NCBI GenBank assembly: GCA_002384855.1
Contig: DGBP01000020.1
Location: 1-31,033, forward strand
Length of the DNA stretch: 31,033 nucleotides
Source of the DNA: Nocardioidaceae bacterium UBA4001
GTDB taxonomy: Bacteria > Actinomycetota > Actinomycetes > Propionibacteriales > Nocardioidaceae
Reading direction: 5' to 3'
Below the pieces are notes generated by a model, which saw only the letters and a program-made list of their open reading frames with translations, was not told the DNA's origin and searched no databases. Shown here in pieces: positions 7,513 to 14,749 of the stretch (positions are counted from its first letter, which is position 1; the number at the start of each line of letters is the position of its first letter). The position numbers and the translations under genes are program-made.

Positions 7513-8913
7513 TCAGCAGCCGAGCAGCCGCTCGGCGAAGTAGCCCCTGACCTGGTCGAGGCCGATGCGCTCCTGCTTCATCGAGTCTCGCTCGCGGATC
7601 GTGACCGCGTTGTCCTCGAGGGTGTCGAAGTCGACGGTGACGCAGTACGGCGTGCCGATCTCGTCCTGGCGGCGGTAGCGGCGGCCGATCGCCCCGGAGT
7701 CGTCGAAGTCGACGTTCCAGTGCCGGCGCAGCTCGGCGGCGAGGTCCTTGGCCTTGGGCGACAGGTCGGCGTTGCGCGACAGCGGCAGCACGGCGATCTT
7801 CACCGGGGCGAGCCGGTGGTCCAGGCGCAGCACCGTGCGCTTGTCGACGCCACCCTTGGTGTTGGGGGCCTCGTCCTCGGTGTAGGCGTCGATCAGGAAC
7901 GCCATGAACGACCGGGTGAGGCCGGCCGCCGGCTCGATGACGTAGGGCGTGTACCGCTCGCCGGTCCCCTGGTCGTAGTACGACAGGTCCTGCCCGGAGT
8001 ACTCGCTGTGCTGGGTGAGGTCGAAGTCGGTGCGGTTCGCGACGCCCTCGAGCTCCTCGAAGTCACGGCCGCTGAACCCGAAGCGGTACTCGATGTCGAC
8101 GGTGCGCTTGGAGTAGTGCGACAGCTTCTCCTGCGGGTGCTCGTAGAGCCGGAGGTTCTCCGGGTCGATCCCGAGGTCGACGTACCACCGCAGCCGGTCG
8201 TCGATCCAACGCTGGTGCCACTCCTCGTCCTCGCCGGGCTTGACGAAGAACTCCATCTCCATCTGCTCGAACTCGCGGGTGCGGAAGATGAAGTTGCCGG
8301 GCGTGATCTCGTTGCGGAAGCTCTTGCCGGTCTGGGCGATGCCGAACGGCGGCTTCTTGCGCGCGGCGTTCATCACGTTCACGAAGTTGAGGAAGATGCC
8401 TTGTGCAGTCTCAGGGCGCAGGTAGTGCAGCCCCGACTCGTCCTCGATCACGCCGAGGTAGGTCTTGAGCATCATGTTGAAGTTGCGCGGCTCGGTCCAC
8501 GCGCCGCGGGTGCCGCAGTTGGGGCAGGCGAGCTCCGCAAGGTCGACGGAGTCCGGGTCCTCGACGCCCTTCTTCGCCGCGTGCGCCTCCTGCATGTGGT
8601 CCGCGCGGAACCGCTTGTGGCAGCTCTGGCACTCCGTCAGGGGGTCGGTGAACGTGGCCAGGTGGCCCGACGCCTCCCAGGTCCTGGTGGGCAGGATGAT
8701 CGAGGAGTCCAGGCCCACGACGTCCTCGCGGCCGGTCACGACCGACTTCCACCACTGCCGCTTGATGTTCTCCTTCAGCTCCACCCCGAGCGGGCCGTAG
8801 TCCCAGGCCGAGCGCGTGCCGCCGTAGATCTCGCCGCTCGGGAAGACGTAGCCGCGCCGCTTGCACAGCGAGACGACGCTGTCGAGCGCGGAGGACTTGC
8901 TGGCCTTGCTCAT
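7513..8913 (-). CDS. glyS: Glycine--tRNA ligase (class II, alpha2 type)
   Basis: This enzyme charges tRNA-Gly. At 466 residues it has the length of the homodimeric bacterial/archaeal-type GlyRS rather than the alpha2beta2 enzyme. Visible motifs are RRGYVFPSGEIYGG near the N-terminus, a zinc-ribbon-like CxxC pair (CQSCHK and CPNCG), RPETAQGIFLNF, and motif 2 FRNEITPGNFIFRTREFEQME. A C-terminal anticodon-binding domain contains KIAVLPLSRN and RYRRQDEIGTPYCVTVDF. I chose ATG 8913 because GGAG lies 9 bases upstream. The in-frame ATG at 8931 would add only six residues and has no ribosome-binding site. No T-box or other leader is visible upstream. Confidence 0.97.
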   Translation of the reverse strand: MSKASKSSALDSVVSLCKRRGYVFPSGEIYGGTRSAWDYGPLGVELKENIKRQWWKSVVTGREDVVGLDSSIILPTRTWEASGHLATFTDPLTECQSCHKRFRADHMQEAHAAKKGVEDPDSVDLAELACPNCGTRGAWTEPRNFNMMLKTYLGVIEDESGLHYLRPETAQGIFLNFVNVMNAARKKPPFGIAQTGKSFRNEITPGNFIFRTREFEQMEMEFFVKPGEDEEWHQRWIDDRLRWYVDLGIDPENLRLYEHPQEKLSHYSKRTVDIEYRFGFSGRDFEELEGVANRTDFDLTQHSEYSGQDLSYYDQGTGERYTPYVIEPAAGLTRSFMAFLIDAYTEDEAPNTKGGVDKRTVLRLDHRLAPVKIAVLPLSRNADLSPKAKDLAAELRRHWNVDFDDSGAIGRRYRRQDEIGTPYCVTVDFDTLEDNAVTIRERDSMKQERIGLDQVRGYFAERLLGC

Positions 8914-8965
8914 GGGGATCTGCTCCATCACAGGTGGGGGCGCCGGCTGGCTGACGGCGAAGTCC

Positions 8966-9301
8966 TCAGCCTAGCGAGCCGGGTCGGCCCAGATCGCGGG
9001 GCCTTGCCTGGTTCAGATCCCCGTCGCCCAGCACCTCGTAGGCCGACGGTTCGTCGACGGCCCGCGACAGGAGGGGTACGGCGCCGAGCTTCACGTCGTA
9101 CGACGACAGGGCCCGGCGGTAGCTGCCCACGTTGACCCACCTCGTCTCGAGGACCCACAGCGTGGGGTCGTCGACGTTACGGCCGACCGTCCCGGCGACG
9201 TACCCCGGCCTCGCGGCCAGGAGGTCGTGCGCCGCGGCGAGGTCGGCGGCGAACGCCTCCGCCTCCGCCTCGGGCACCCGGAACCTGTTCACGACCAGCA
9301 C
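8966..9301 (-). CDS. Antibiotic biosynthesis monooxygenase (ABM) domain protein
   Basis: This small protein (111 residues from GTG 9301) is built on one ferredoxin-like ABM domain: LVVNRFRVPEAEAEAFA (beta-1 and helix), RPGYVAGTVGRNVDDPTLWVLETRWVN and YRRALSSYDVK. Such domains include cofactor-less oxygenases and IsdG-like heme monooxygenases; the substrate cannot be read from sequence. The start is uncertain. An in-frame ATG at 9340 adds 13 residues. I prefer 9301 because the domain starts there and TAGGGT (9309-9314) lies 7 bases upstream. It is divergent from znuA, and an 8-bp inverted repeat (9316-9338) covers its upstream region. Confidence 0.75.
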   Translation of the reverse strand: MLVVNRFRVPEAEAEAFAADLAAAHDLLAARPGYVAGTVGRNVDDPTLWVLETRWVNVGSYRRALSSYDVKLGAVPLLSRAVDEPSAYEVLGDGDLNQARPRDLGRPGSLG

Positions 9302-9315
9302 GTCCCGGACCCTAC

Positions 9316-9338
9316 GCCGACCCGGCGCTTGGGTCGGC
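9316..9338. repeat. Inverted repeat in ABM/znuA divergent region
   Basis: GCCGACCC (9316-9323) and GGGTCGGC (9331-9338) form a perfect 8-bp inverted repeat with a 7-base spacer. It overlaps the place where a -35 element of the ABM gene would lie. It could be an operator for a dimeric regulator. Its sequence is unrelated to the neighbouring Zur boxes. Confidence 0.5.
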
Positions 9339-9340
9339 AT

Positions 9341-9370
9341 TTGAAAATGGTTGTCATTTGTGTTGACAAT
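9341..9370 (+). promoter_or_regulatory. znuA promoter (-35 TTGAAA, -10 GACAAT)
   Basis: TTGAAA (9341-9346) and GACAAT (9365-9370) are separated by 18 bases. The expected transcription start is at or next to the znuA ATG at 9378, and no Shine-Dalgarno sequence is present, so the operon mRNA is probably leaderless. Both promoter hexamers are covered by Zur boxes, which fits direct repression. Confidence 0.6.
9342..9356. promoter_or_regulatory. Zur box 1
   Basis: TGAAAATGGTTGTCA is a 15-base imperfect palindrome of the form TGAnAATGnTTnTCA, matching the actinobacterial Zur consensus. It lies over the -35 of znuA. Its centre is 22 bp, about two helical turns, from that of box 2. Confidence 0.8.
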
Positions 9371-9378
9371 GATTGTCA
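9364..9378. promoter_or_regulatory. Zur box 2
   Basis: TGACAATGATTGTCA is a perfect 15-base palindrome (7+1+7) of Zur/Fur type. It covers the -10 region and ends on the A of the znuA start codon. The zur gene itself is the last gene of the operon, giving a plausible autoregulatory loop. Confidence 0.88.
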
Positions 9379-10307
9379 TGAAGTTTCCCCTGCGCCTCGC
9401 GGCAGCGGTCGCCGCTCCCCTCGTCCTGGCCGCCTGCGGCGGACCGTCGTCCGGCGGCGACGCGGAGCAGACGCAGGTCGTCGCGTCGTTCTACCCCTTG
9501 GAGTACGTCGCCGAGCGGATCGTCGGGGAGCACGCCACGGTCACGACGCTGACCTCCCCCGGGACCGAGCCGCACGACCTCGAGATGACCGTCCGCCAGA
9601 CCGCGCAGGTGTTCGACGCCGACGTCGTGGTGTACGAGAAGGGGCTCCAGCCGGCCGTCGACGGCGCCGTCGCGGAGCACGGACCTGAGGACGTCGTCGA
9701 GGTCACCGACGTCATCGAGCTGCGCCCGGCGGACGAAGCCGCCCACGAGGGCGAGTCGGGCGAGGAGCACGAGGCCCACACGGACGCCGAGGGCGACCTC
9801 CACTTCTGGCTGGACCCGGTCGCGATGGCCGACGTCGCGGTCGAGGTGGCGGACACGATGTCGAAGGTGGACCCCGACAACGCCGCCGACTACGAGGAGA
9901 ACCTCACCGCTCTTCGGCAGGACCTCGAGGCCCTGGAGCAGGAGTACGAGACCGGTCTCGCCTCCTGCGACCGCGACACCGTCGTGGTCAGCCACGACGC
10001 GTTCGGCTACCTCGAGAGGTACGGCCTGCACTTCGAGCCGATCGCCGGTCTCTCCCCCGACGCGGAGCCCTCGCCGAACCACCTCGCCGAGCTGGCGGAC
10101 CTGATCCGCGCGGAGGGCGTCACCACGGTCTTCTCCGAGACGCTGGCGAGCCCGGAGATGGCCGAGACGCTCGCCGCCGAGGTCGGGCTCGAGACGGCTG
10201 TGCTCGACCCGGTCGAGGGGCTGAGCGACGAAACGGCCGGCGAGGACTACCTCTCCCTCATGCGAAGCAACCTCGACGCACTGCAGGAGGCCAACGGATG
10301 CCGCTGA
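9378..10307 (+). CDS. znuA: Zinc ABC transporter substrate-binding lipoprotein
   Basis: This cluster 9 (ZnuA-like) metal receptor delivers Zn2+ to the ZnuB/ZnuC importer. The 309-residue protein has a lipoprotein signal (LVLAAC, Cys20). Likely metal ligands are H66 (TEPHDLE), H142 (LHFWLDP), H206 (SHDAFGY) and an acidic residue near the end (E279 or D290). An acidic/His loop at about 118-140 (HEGESGEEHEAHTDAEGD) sits where zinc-specific members carry a His-rich loop. I chose ATG 9378; upstream in-frame starts would lie within the promoter and Zur boxes. Its last 10 bases overlap znuC. Zur control is inferred from the two boxes. Confidence 0.95.
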   Translation: MKFPLRLAAAVAAPLVLAACGGPSSGGDAEQTQVVASFYPLEYVAERIVGEHATVTTLTSPGTEPHDLEMTVRQTAQVFDADVVVYEKGLQPAVDGAVAEHGPEDVVEVTDVIELRPADEAAHEGESGEEHEAHTDAEGDLHFWLDPVAMADVAVEVADTMSKVDPDNAADYEENLTALRQDLEALEQEYETGLASCDRDTVVVSHDAFGYLERYGLHFEPIAGLSPDAEPSPNHLAELADLIRAEGVTTVFSETLASPEMAETLAAEVGLETAVLDPVEGLSDETAGEDYLSLMRSNLDALQEANGCR

Positions 10308-11125
10308 CCGACGAGAACGCCCCCGTCGTCGCGCAGATCGTCGACGGGGCCGTCACCCTGGGCGGCCGCCCGATCCTGCGCGGGATCGACCTGACCGTCC
10401 GCCAGGGCGAGTTCGTGACCCTGCTCGGCGGCAACGGGTCGGGCAAGTCGACGCTGGTGCGCACCCTGATGGGGCTGGTGCCCACCACGCGCGGCGAGGT
10501 GCGCCTCTTCGGGTCGCCGCTGACCCGGTTCAAGGACTGGAAGCGCGTCGGCTTCGTGCCACAGCGCGCCAGCGCCACCTCGGGCGTGCCCGCGTCGGTG
10601 TGGGAGGTCGTCGCCTCCGGACGCCTCTCCCGCCGGGGCCTCCTGCGTCCCCTCCGCGGCAAGGACAAGGACGCGATCGCCGACGCCATCGCCGCCGTGG
10701 GCCTCAGCGAGCGGGTCGGCGACGGTTGCTCGACCCTGTCAGGCGGCCAGCAGCAGCGCGCCCTCATCGCCCGGGCCCTTGCCGGCGAGCCCGACCTGTT
10801 CGTGCTCGACGAGCCGACGGCCGGTGTCGACCACGCCAGCCAGCAGGCGTTCGCCGAGACCCTCGCCGAGCTCGTGCGCCGTGGCGTGACGACCGTGCTG
10901 GTCGCCCACGAGCTCGGTCCCGTGGCGCCGCTGATCGACCGCACCGTGGTGATGCGCGACGGACGGATCGCGTACGACGGCCCTCCGCTCGCCTCCTTCC
11001 AGGACATCGAGGGGTGGACCGACCGCGGCCACCACCACCCGGGCCTCACCGAGGCCGCGGTCGACCACGCCCCCAACGTCGGGTCCCCCTTCGACGCCAC
11101 GACCGACGGGAGGCAGCAGGGATGA
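10298..11125 (+). CDS. znuC: Zinc ABC transporter ATP-binding protein
   Basis: This cytoplasmic ATPase powers zinc import. The 275 residues include Walker A GGNGSGKST (44-52), a Q-loop near FVPQRAS (87-93), the ABC signature LSGGQQQR (147-154), Walker B LFVLDEPT (167-174) and a switch His in LVAHELGPV. The ATG overlaps the znuA end by 10 bases and the stop overlaps the znuB start as ATGA, showing translational coupling. The C-terminus carries a short His-containing stretch (RGHHHPG), in keeping with the His enrichment in the rest of the operon. Confidence 0.96.
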   Translation: MPLTDENAPVVAQIVDGAVTLGGRPILRGIDLTVRQGEFVTLLGGNGSGKSTLVRTLMGLVPTTRGEVRLFGSPLTRFKDWKRVGFVPQRASATSGVPASVWEVVASGRLSRRGLLRPLRGKDKDAIADAIAAVGLSERVGDGCSTLSGGQQQRALIARALAGEPDLFVLDEPTAGVDHASQQAFAETLAELVRRGVTTVLVAHELGPVAPLIDRTVVMRDGRIAYDGPPLASFQDIEGWTDRGHHHPGLTEAAVDHAPNVGSPFDATTDGRQQG

Positions 11126-12126
11126 GCATCCTCGCCTACGACTTCGTGCTCCTCGGCCTCCTCGGCGCGCTCTTCACCGGGCTCGCCGCCCCCGCCGTGG
11201 GCACCTACCTGGTGCAGCGACGGCTCGCCCTCATGGGCGACGGCATCGGGCACATCGCCGTGACCGGGGTGGCCCTCGGCCTGCTGACCGGCGCCGCGCC
11301 GATCCTCACCGCGGTCGTCGTCGCGATCCTCGGCGCCATCCTCATCGAGGTGATCCGGGAGAAGGGGCGCACGGGCGGCGACGTAGCGCTCGCCATGCTG
11401 TTCTACGGCGGCATCGCGGGGGGTGTGCTGCTCACCGGCCTGGCGGGGCAGAGCGCCGCGAAGCTCAACTCCTACCTGTTCGGGTCGATCACGACCCTCA
11501 CGACCGCCGACGTGTGGACCACGGTCGTCCTGGCCGGGGTGGTCGTCCTGGTCGCGGTCGGGCTCTCCCCCCAGCTGTTCGCGGTGGCCCAGGACCAGGA
11601 GTTCGCGCAGGTCGCGGGCCTGCCGGTGCGCTTCTACAACGTGCTGGTCGCCGTGATGGCCGCCGTCACCGTGGCCGTCGCCATGCGCACCGTCGGCCTG
11701 CTGCTCGTCAGCGCGCTGATGGTCGTCCCGGTCGCCACCGCCCAGCAGGTCACCCGGGGCTTCCGCACCACCCTGGTCGCGGCGATGGGCATCGGCACGG
11801 TCGCCGCCGCGGGGGGCTTCCTGGTCTCGGCGTACATCGACGTGGCGCCCGGCGCGACGATCGTGCTGCTCGCGCTCGCCGGGTTCACGTTGGCCTGGCC
11901 GGTCGGCGCCGGTCTGCGCCGCCGCCAGCGTCTCCGCGCCCCCTTCACCGCGGCGGCCGCCGGCCACGGCCCCCACGACGACGGCCACACCGTCGTACCC
12001 GAGGACCACGAGCACCGGCACGGCGACGACTGCGGGCACCTGGCCGTGCCCCACGAGGACCACGTCGACTACGTCCACGACGGCCACCGCCACGCGCAGC
12101 ACGGGAGCCACTATGACGAGCACTGA
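11122..12126 (+). CDS. znuB: Zinc ABC transporter permease with His-rich tail
   Basis: This ABC-3 family permease has 334 residues. Hydrophobic segments run from residue 5 to about 270 (first LLGLLGALFTGLAAPAVG; last TIVLLALAGFTLAWPVGAGL), consistent with 7-9 membrane spans. It has the family's LALMGDGIGHIAVTGVALG loop. The ATG at 11122 overlaps the znuC stop (ATGA) and follows GGGAGG (11108-11113). The last 54 residues are hydrophilic and contain 15 His, many in Asp/Glu-His pairs, which suggests a metal-binding cytoplasmic extension. The gene overlaps zur by 14 bases. Confidence 0.95.
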   Translation: MSILAYDFVLLGLLGALFTGLAAPAVGTYLVQRRLALMGDGIGHIAVTGVALGLLTGAAPILTAVVVAILGAILIEVIREKGRTGGDVALAMLFYGGIAGGVLLTGLAGQSAAKLNSYLFGSITTLTTADVWTTVVLAGVVVLVAVGLSPQLFAVAQDQEFAQVAGLPVRFYNVLVAVMAAVTVAVAMRTVGLLLVSALMVVPVATAQQVTRGFRTTLVAAMGIGTVAAAGGFLVSAYIDVAPGATIVLLALAGFTLAWPVGAGLRRRQRLRAPFTAAAAGHGPHDDGHTVVPEDHEHRHGDDCGHLAVPHEDHVDYVHDGHRHAQHGSHYDEH

Positions 12127-12523
12127 GGACCACTTCCCGTTGGCCGGCGCGCGCCCCACGCGCCAGCGGCGTGCTGTTGCCACGGCGCTGCAGTCCTGCG
12201 ACGACTTCCGCAGCGCCCAGGAGATCCACGAGCTGCTGCGTCGTACGGGGGAGAACGTCGGCCTCTCCACGGTCTACCGCACGCTCCAGGCCCTGGCCGA
12301 CAACGGCGACGTCGACGTGCTCCGCACCGAGGAGGGCGAGTCGGTGTACCGCCGGTGCAGCACCGCGCACCACCACCACCTGGTCTGCCGCCGCTGCGGC
12401 CGAACGGTCGAGGTCGAGGGGCCGACCGTGGAGCGGTGGTCGAGCTCGATCGCCGCCGAGCACGGCTTCACCGACGTCAGCCACACCCTGGAGATCTTCG
12501 GCACCTGCCCCGCCTGCGCCTGA
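12113..12523 (+). CDS. zur: Zinc uptake regulator, Fur family
   Basis: This Fur-family repressor of 136 residues has an N-terminal winged helix (RPTRQRRAVATAL, then GLSTVYRTLQAL as recognition helix, about 50-62) and a C-terminal dimerisation and metal domain. Structural zinc cysteines are C92/C95 (VCRRC) and C132/C135 (CPAC). The run H86-H89 provides regulatory ligands. Its position as last gene of the znu operon, and the Zur-type boxes upstream of znuA, favour Zur over Fur, PerR or Nur. With zinc it should bind 9342-9356 and 9364-9378 and shut off its own operon. Translation is coupled to znuB by a 14-base overlap. Confidence 0.93.
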   Translation: MTSTEDHFPLAGARPTRQRRAVATALQSCDDFRSAQEIHELLRRTGENVGLSTVYRTLQALADNGDVDVLRTEEGESVYRRCSTAHHHHLVCRRCGRTVEVEGPTVERWSSSIAAEHGFTDVSHTLEIFGTCPACA

Positions 12524-12560
12524 TGAGCGGGAACGACCACCGCCCGCGCCCGTCGGCTGC

Positions 12561-12637
12561 CGTTGGCGTCCATGTGGACGACAACGACGTCGATCGGCGT
12601 CGAACGCGCGTCGTTGCCACCCATGTGGACGGCAACG
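12561..12637. repeat. Nested palindromic repeat between zur and uppS
   Basis: Two 26-base near-palindromes share the pattern CGTTGnC-CCATGTGGACGnCAACG. Copy 1 is 12561-12586 and copy 2 is 12612-12637. Each can fold on itself. The two copies with flanks (12561-12589 and 12609-12637) also form a larger inverted repeat, with AACGACG (12583-12589) facing CGTCGTT (12609-12615). The array sits in the 124-bp gap between convergent zur and uppS, a position typical of REP-like elements and bidirectional terminators. No T-tract follows on either strand. Confidence 0.75.
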
Positions 12638-12647
12638 ACATCCGGGA

Positions 12648-13448
12648 TCACCCCGTCGGGTCGGCGCCGCCGTACCTCCGGTCCCGCCGCGCGTAGGTGT
12701 CGATCGCCTGCCAGAGGTGGCACCGGTCGACGTCGGGCCACAGCACGTCGCTGAAGACGAGCTCGGAGTAGGCGGCCTGCCAGAGCATGAAGTTCGACAG
12801 CCGCTGCTCCCCGGACGTGCGCCACACCAGGTCGGCGTCGGCGAGCTCGGGCACGTAGAGGTGCCGGGCGAAGGTGCGCTCGTCGACCTTCTCGGGGTCC
12901 AGCCGCCCGGCGGCGACCTCACGCGCGATGGACCGCGCGGCGTCGGCGAGCTCCGCGCGGCCGCCGTAGTTGACGCACATCGTCAACGTCAGCACGTCGT
13001 TGTCGCGGGTCAGCTCCTCCGCGACCTGCAGCTCCTTGATCACCGAGCGCCACAGCCTCGGGGCCCGGCCCGCCCAGCGGACGCGCACGCCGAGCTCGTG
13101 CATCTCGTCGCGGCGGCGCCGGATCACATCGCGGTTGAAACCCATGAGGAAGCGCACCTCGTCGGGTGAGCGCTTCCAGTTCTCGGTCGAGAACGCGTAG
13201 GCGCTGATCGCCTTCACGCCGATCTCGATCGCACCCTCCACGACGTCGAACAGCGAGTGCTCACCCTGCTCGTGCCCGGCCGTCCGCGGCAGGCCACGCT
13301 CCTGGGCCCAGCGGCCGTTGCCGTCCATCACGACCGCGACATGGCGCGGGACGAGCTCGGCCGGGATCGCCGGCGGCCGTGCACCGCTCGGGTGCGGGGT
13401 CGGCGGGCGCACCTCTCGCCGCGCGACTCGCCTCGTCTTTCGCGCCAA
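12648..13448 (-). CDS. uppS: Isoprenyl transferase (undecaprenyl/polyprenyl diphosphate synthase)
   Basis: This cis-prenyltransferase adds isopentenyl units to make the C50/C55 carrier lipid for cell-wall synthesis. From TTG 13448 the protein has 266 residues. Motifs are HVAVVMDGNGRWA with catalytic Asp42, AFSTENWKRSPDEV, the LTMCVNYGGRAEL region, and DLVWRTSGEQRLSNFMLWQ with YSELVF near the C-terminus. The TTG is preceded by GGGGAGG at 6-base spacing, the best start in a frame that stays open to 13856 and would otherwise run through marR. The product chain length cannot be read from sequence. It is divergent from marR; in many actinobacteria uppS is next to recO. Confidence 0.95.
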   Translation of the reverse strand: MARKTRRVARREVRPPTPHPSGARPPAIPAELVPRHVAVVMDGNGRWAQERGLPRTAGHEQGEHSLFDVVEGAIEIGVKAISAYAFSTENWKRSPDEVRFLMGFNRDVIRRRRDEMHELGVRVRWAGRAPRLWRSVIKELQVAEELTRDNDVLTLTMCVNYGGRAELADAARSIAREVAAGRLDPEKVDERTFARHLYVPELADADLVWRTSGEQRLSNFMLWQAAYSELVFSDVLWPDVDRCHLWQAIDTYARRDRRYGGADPTG

Positions 13449-13475
13449 CGTCGCCCTCCCCGGCTCCTGGGGTCG

Positions 13476-13509
13476 TATGATCGCGACCCAACCTAAGCCT
13501 CGGCTTCGG
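13476..13509 (+). promoter_or_regulatory. Candidate marR promoter and operator
   Basis: TATGAT at 13476-13481 is a good -10 hexamer. An 18-base imperfect palindrome follows at 13492-13509 (CCTAAGCCTCGGCTTCGG; 14 of 18 positions symmetric). It lies between the -10 and the marR ATG at 13542, in the 93-bp region shared with uppS. MarR proteins usually bind such palindromes in their own promoters; autoregulation is inferred. Confidence 0.45.
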
Positions 13510-13541
13510 TCCGCAGACAGCCACCCCTGGGAGGGACGGAC

Positions 13542-14000
13542 ATGGACGGTGCGACCGAGCAGATCGAGCAGCAGATGACCATCCTGCTGCGTCGCGTCCA
13601 GAGCATCCACATCTCGACCTCCTCGGGGGAGATCGACCTCGAGCGCTCGGCCTACGGCATCCTCTGCCGGCTCGCCGACGAGGGTCCGCAGCGGCTCGGC
13701 TCGCTCGCCTCCGCATTCGGTCTCGACCCCTCGACGATCACGCGTCAGGTGCAGGCCCTGGAGAAGGCCGCCCTCGTGACGCGGCGTGCCGACGAGGACG
13801 ACCGTCGCGCCTCCATCCTCGACCTCACCGAGGAGGGCCGGACCGTCCTGGAGCACACCAGGAGCTACCGCCGCGAGCGCCTCCAGGAGATCATGGACGA
13901 GTGGCCGGTCGCGGACCGCGAGGAGTTCGCCCGCCTGCTCGCGAAGATGAACGACTCGATCACCGCCCTGGTCGAGCGCGGCCGCTCCACCGCCTCCTGA
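13542..14000 (+). CDS. MarR family transcriptional regulator
   Basis: This winged-helix regulator has 152 residues. The DNA-binding core is RLGSLASAFGLDPSTITRQVQALEKAALV (about 52-80), followed by the wing motif RRADEDDRRASILDLTEEG, which carries the DxRR signature of MarR proteins. N- and C-terminal helices form the dimer interface. The ATG has GGGAGGG about 8 bases upstream. It is transcribed alone between the minus-strand genes uppS and recO, so it interrupts a neighbourhood that is often contiguous. The ligand is unknown; uppS, across the shared 93-bp region, is a possible target besides itself. Confidence 0.9.
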   Translation: MDGATEQIEQQMTILLRRVQSIHISTSSGEIDLERSAYGILCRLADEGPQRLGSLASAFGLDPSTITRQVQALEKAALVTRRADEDDRRASILDLTEEGRTVLEHTRSYRRERLQEIMDEWPVADREEFARLLAKMNDSITALVERGRSTAS

Positions 14001-14006
14001 CCCGGC

Positions 14007-14735
14007 TCAGCGCTCCAGGTGGCTCAGCGACTTCAGCCCGCGCTCGAGGTGCCAGGCGAGGTAGGCCGCGACGAGACCCGTCGCCTCCTTGCGGTGCCGC
14101 GGCTCGCTCGCCTCGACCACCGGCCAGTCCCCGGTGAGCAGGGCACCGAGGAGCAGCACGCTCTCCGGGGCGGGGCTGGCGGAGCCCGGCACACGACACC
14201 CGCCGCACAGCATGCCCCCGGCCGAAGGGCTGAACGAGCGGTGCGGCCCCTCGAGGCCGCAGCGGGCGCACCCCTCGAACGACGGGGCGTAGCCGGCCAC
14301 CGACAGCGACCGCAGCAGGAACGAGTCGAGCACCGCCGACGGTGACCGCTCCCCCGACGACATCGTGCGCAGCGCCCCCACGAGCAGGAGGAACTGCTGC
14401 AACGCCGGCTCCTTGTCCTCCGTCACGAGACGTTCGGCGGTCTCGAGCATCACCGTGCCCGCGGTGTAGCGCTCGTAGTCGGAGCCGATCTTCGCGGCGT
14501 ACGGCGCCAGCGTCTCCGCCTGGGTGATGACATCCAGCGACCGGCCCTCGGCGAGCTGCAGGTCGACGTAGGTGAACGGCTCGAGGCGCGACCCGAAACG
14601 CGAGCTGGTCCGACGTACCCCCTTGGCGACCGCGCGCACCCGCCCGGTCTCCCGGGTCAGCAGGGTGATGATGCGGTCGGCCTCACCCAGCTTCTGGGTG
14701 CGCAGCACCACGGCTTCGTCACGGTAGAGACCCAC
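14007..14735 (-). CDS. recO: DNA repair protein RecO
   Basis: This protein of the RecFOR recombination pathway loads RecA on SSB-coated DNA. It has 242 residues from GTG 14735. The N-terminal OB fold runs from LYRDEAVVLRTQKLGEADRI (2-21) through GVRRTSSRFGSRLEPF. The helical C-terminal domain carries a Cys4 zinc site (CARCG and CGGC). Translation upstream of 14735 gives sequence without homology, and GACAAT lies exactly 6 bases before the GTG, suggesting a leaderless start. The stop is 7 bases from the convergent marR stop. Confidence 0.95.
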   Translation of the reverse strand: MGLYRDEAVVLRTQKLGEADRIITLLTRETGRVRAVAKGVRRTSSRFGSRLEPFTYVDLQLAEGRSLDVITQAETLAPYAAKIGSDYERYTAGTVMLETAERLVTEDKEPALQQFLLLVGALRTMSSGERSPSAVLDSFLLRSLSVAGYAPSFEGCARCGLEGPHRSFSPSAGGMLCGGCRVPGSASPAPESVLLLGALLTGDWPVVEASEPRHRKEATGLVAAYLAWHLERGLKSLSHLER

Positions 14736-14749
14736 ACCGACATTGTCCC

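Noticed and set aside
8914..8965. T-box leader for glyS
   Set aside because: The upstream gap is about 50 bases and no specifier loop or T-box sequence is present.
7123..9135. 670-codon open frame on the plus strand across the lipoprotein and glyS
   Set aside because: It is antisense to a clear glycyl-tRNA synthetase and its translation is low-complexity Val/Leu/Arg/Asp without motifs; long antisense frames are expected at this GC content.
10258..12270. 670-codon open frame on the minus strand across znuC and znuB
   Set aside because: It is the antisense shadow of well-supported zinc transporter genes, and its composition (runs of Arg, Gly, His, Asp) fits a shadow.
13449..13856. Upstream extension of uppS to 13856
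   Set aside because: It would run antisense through marR. TTG 13448 with GGGGAGG gives the normal family length.
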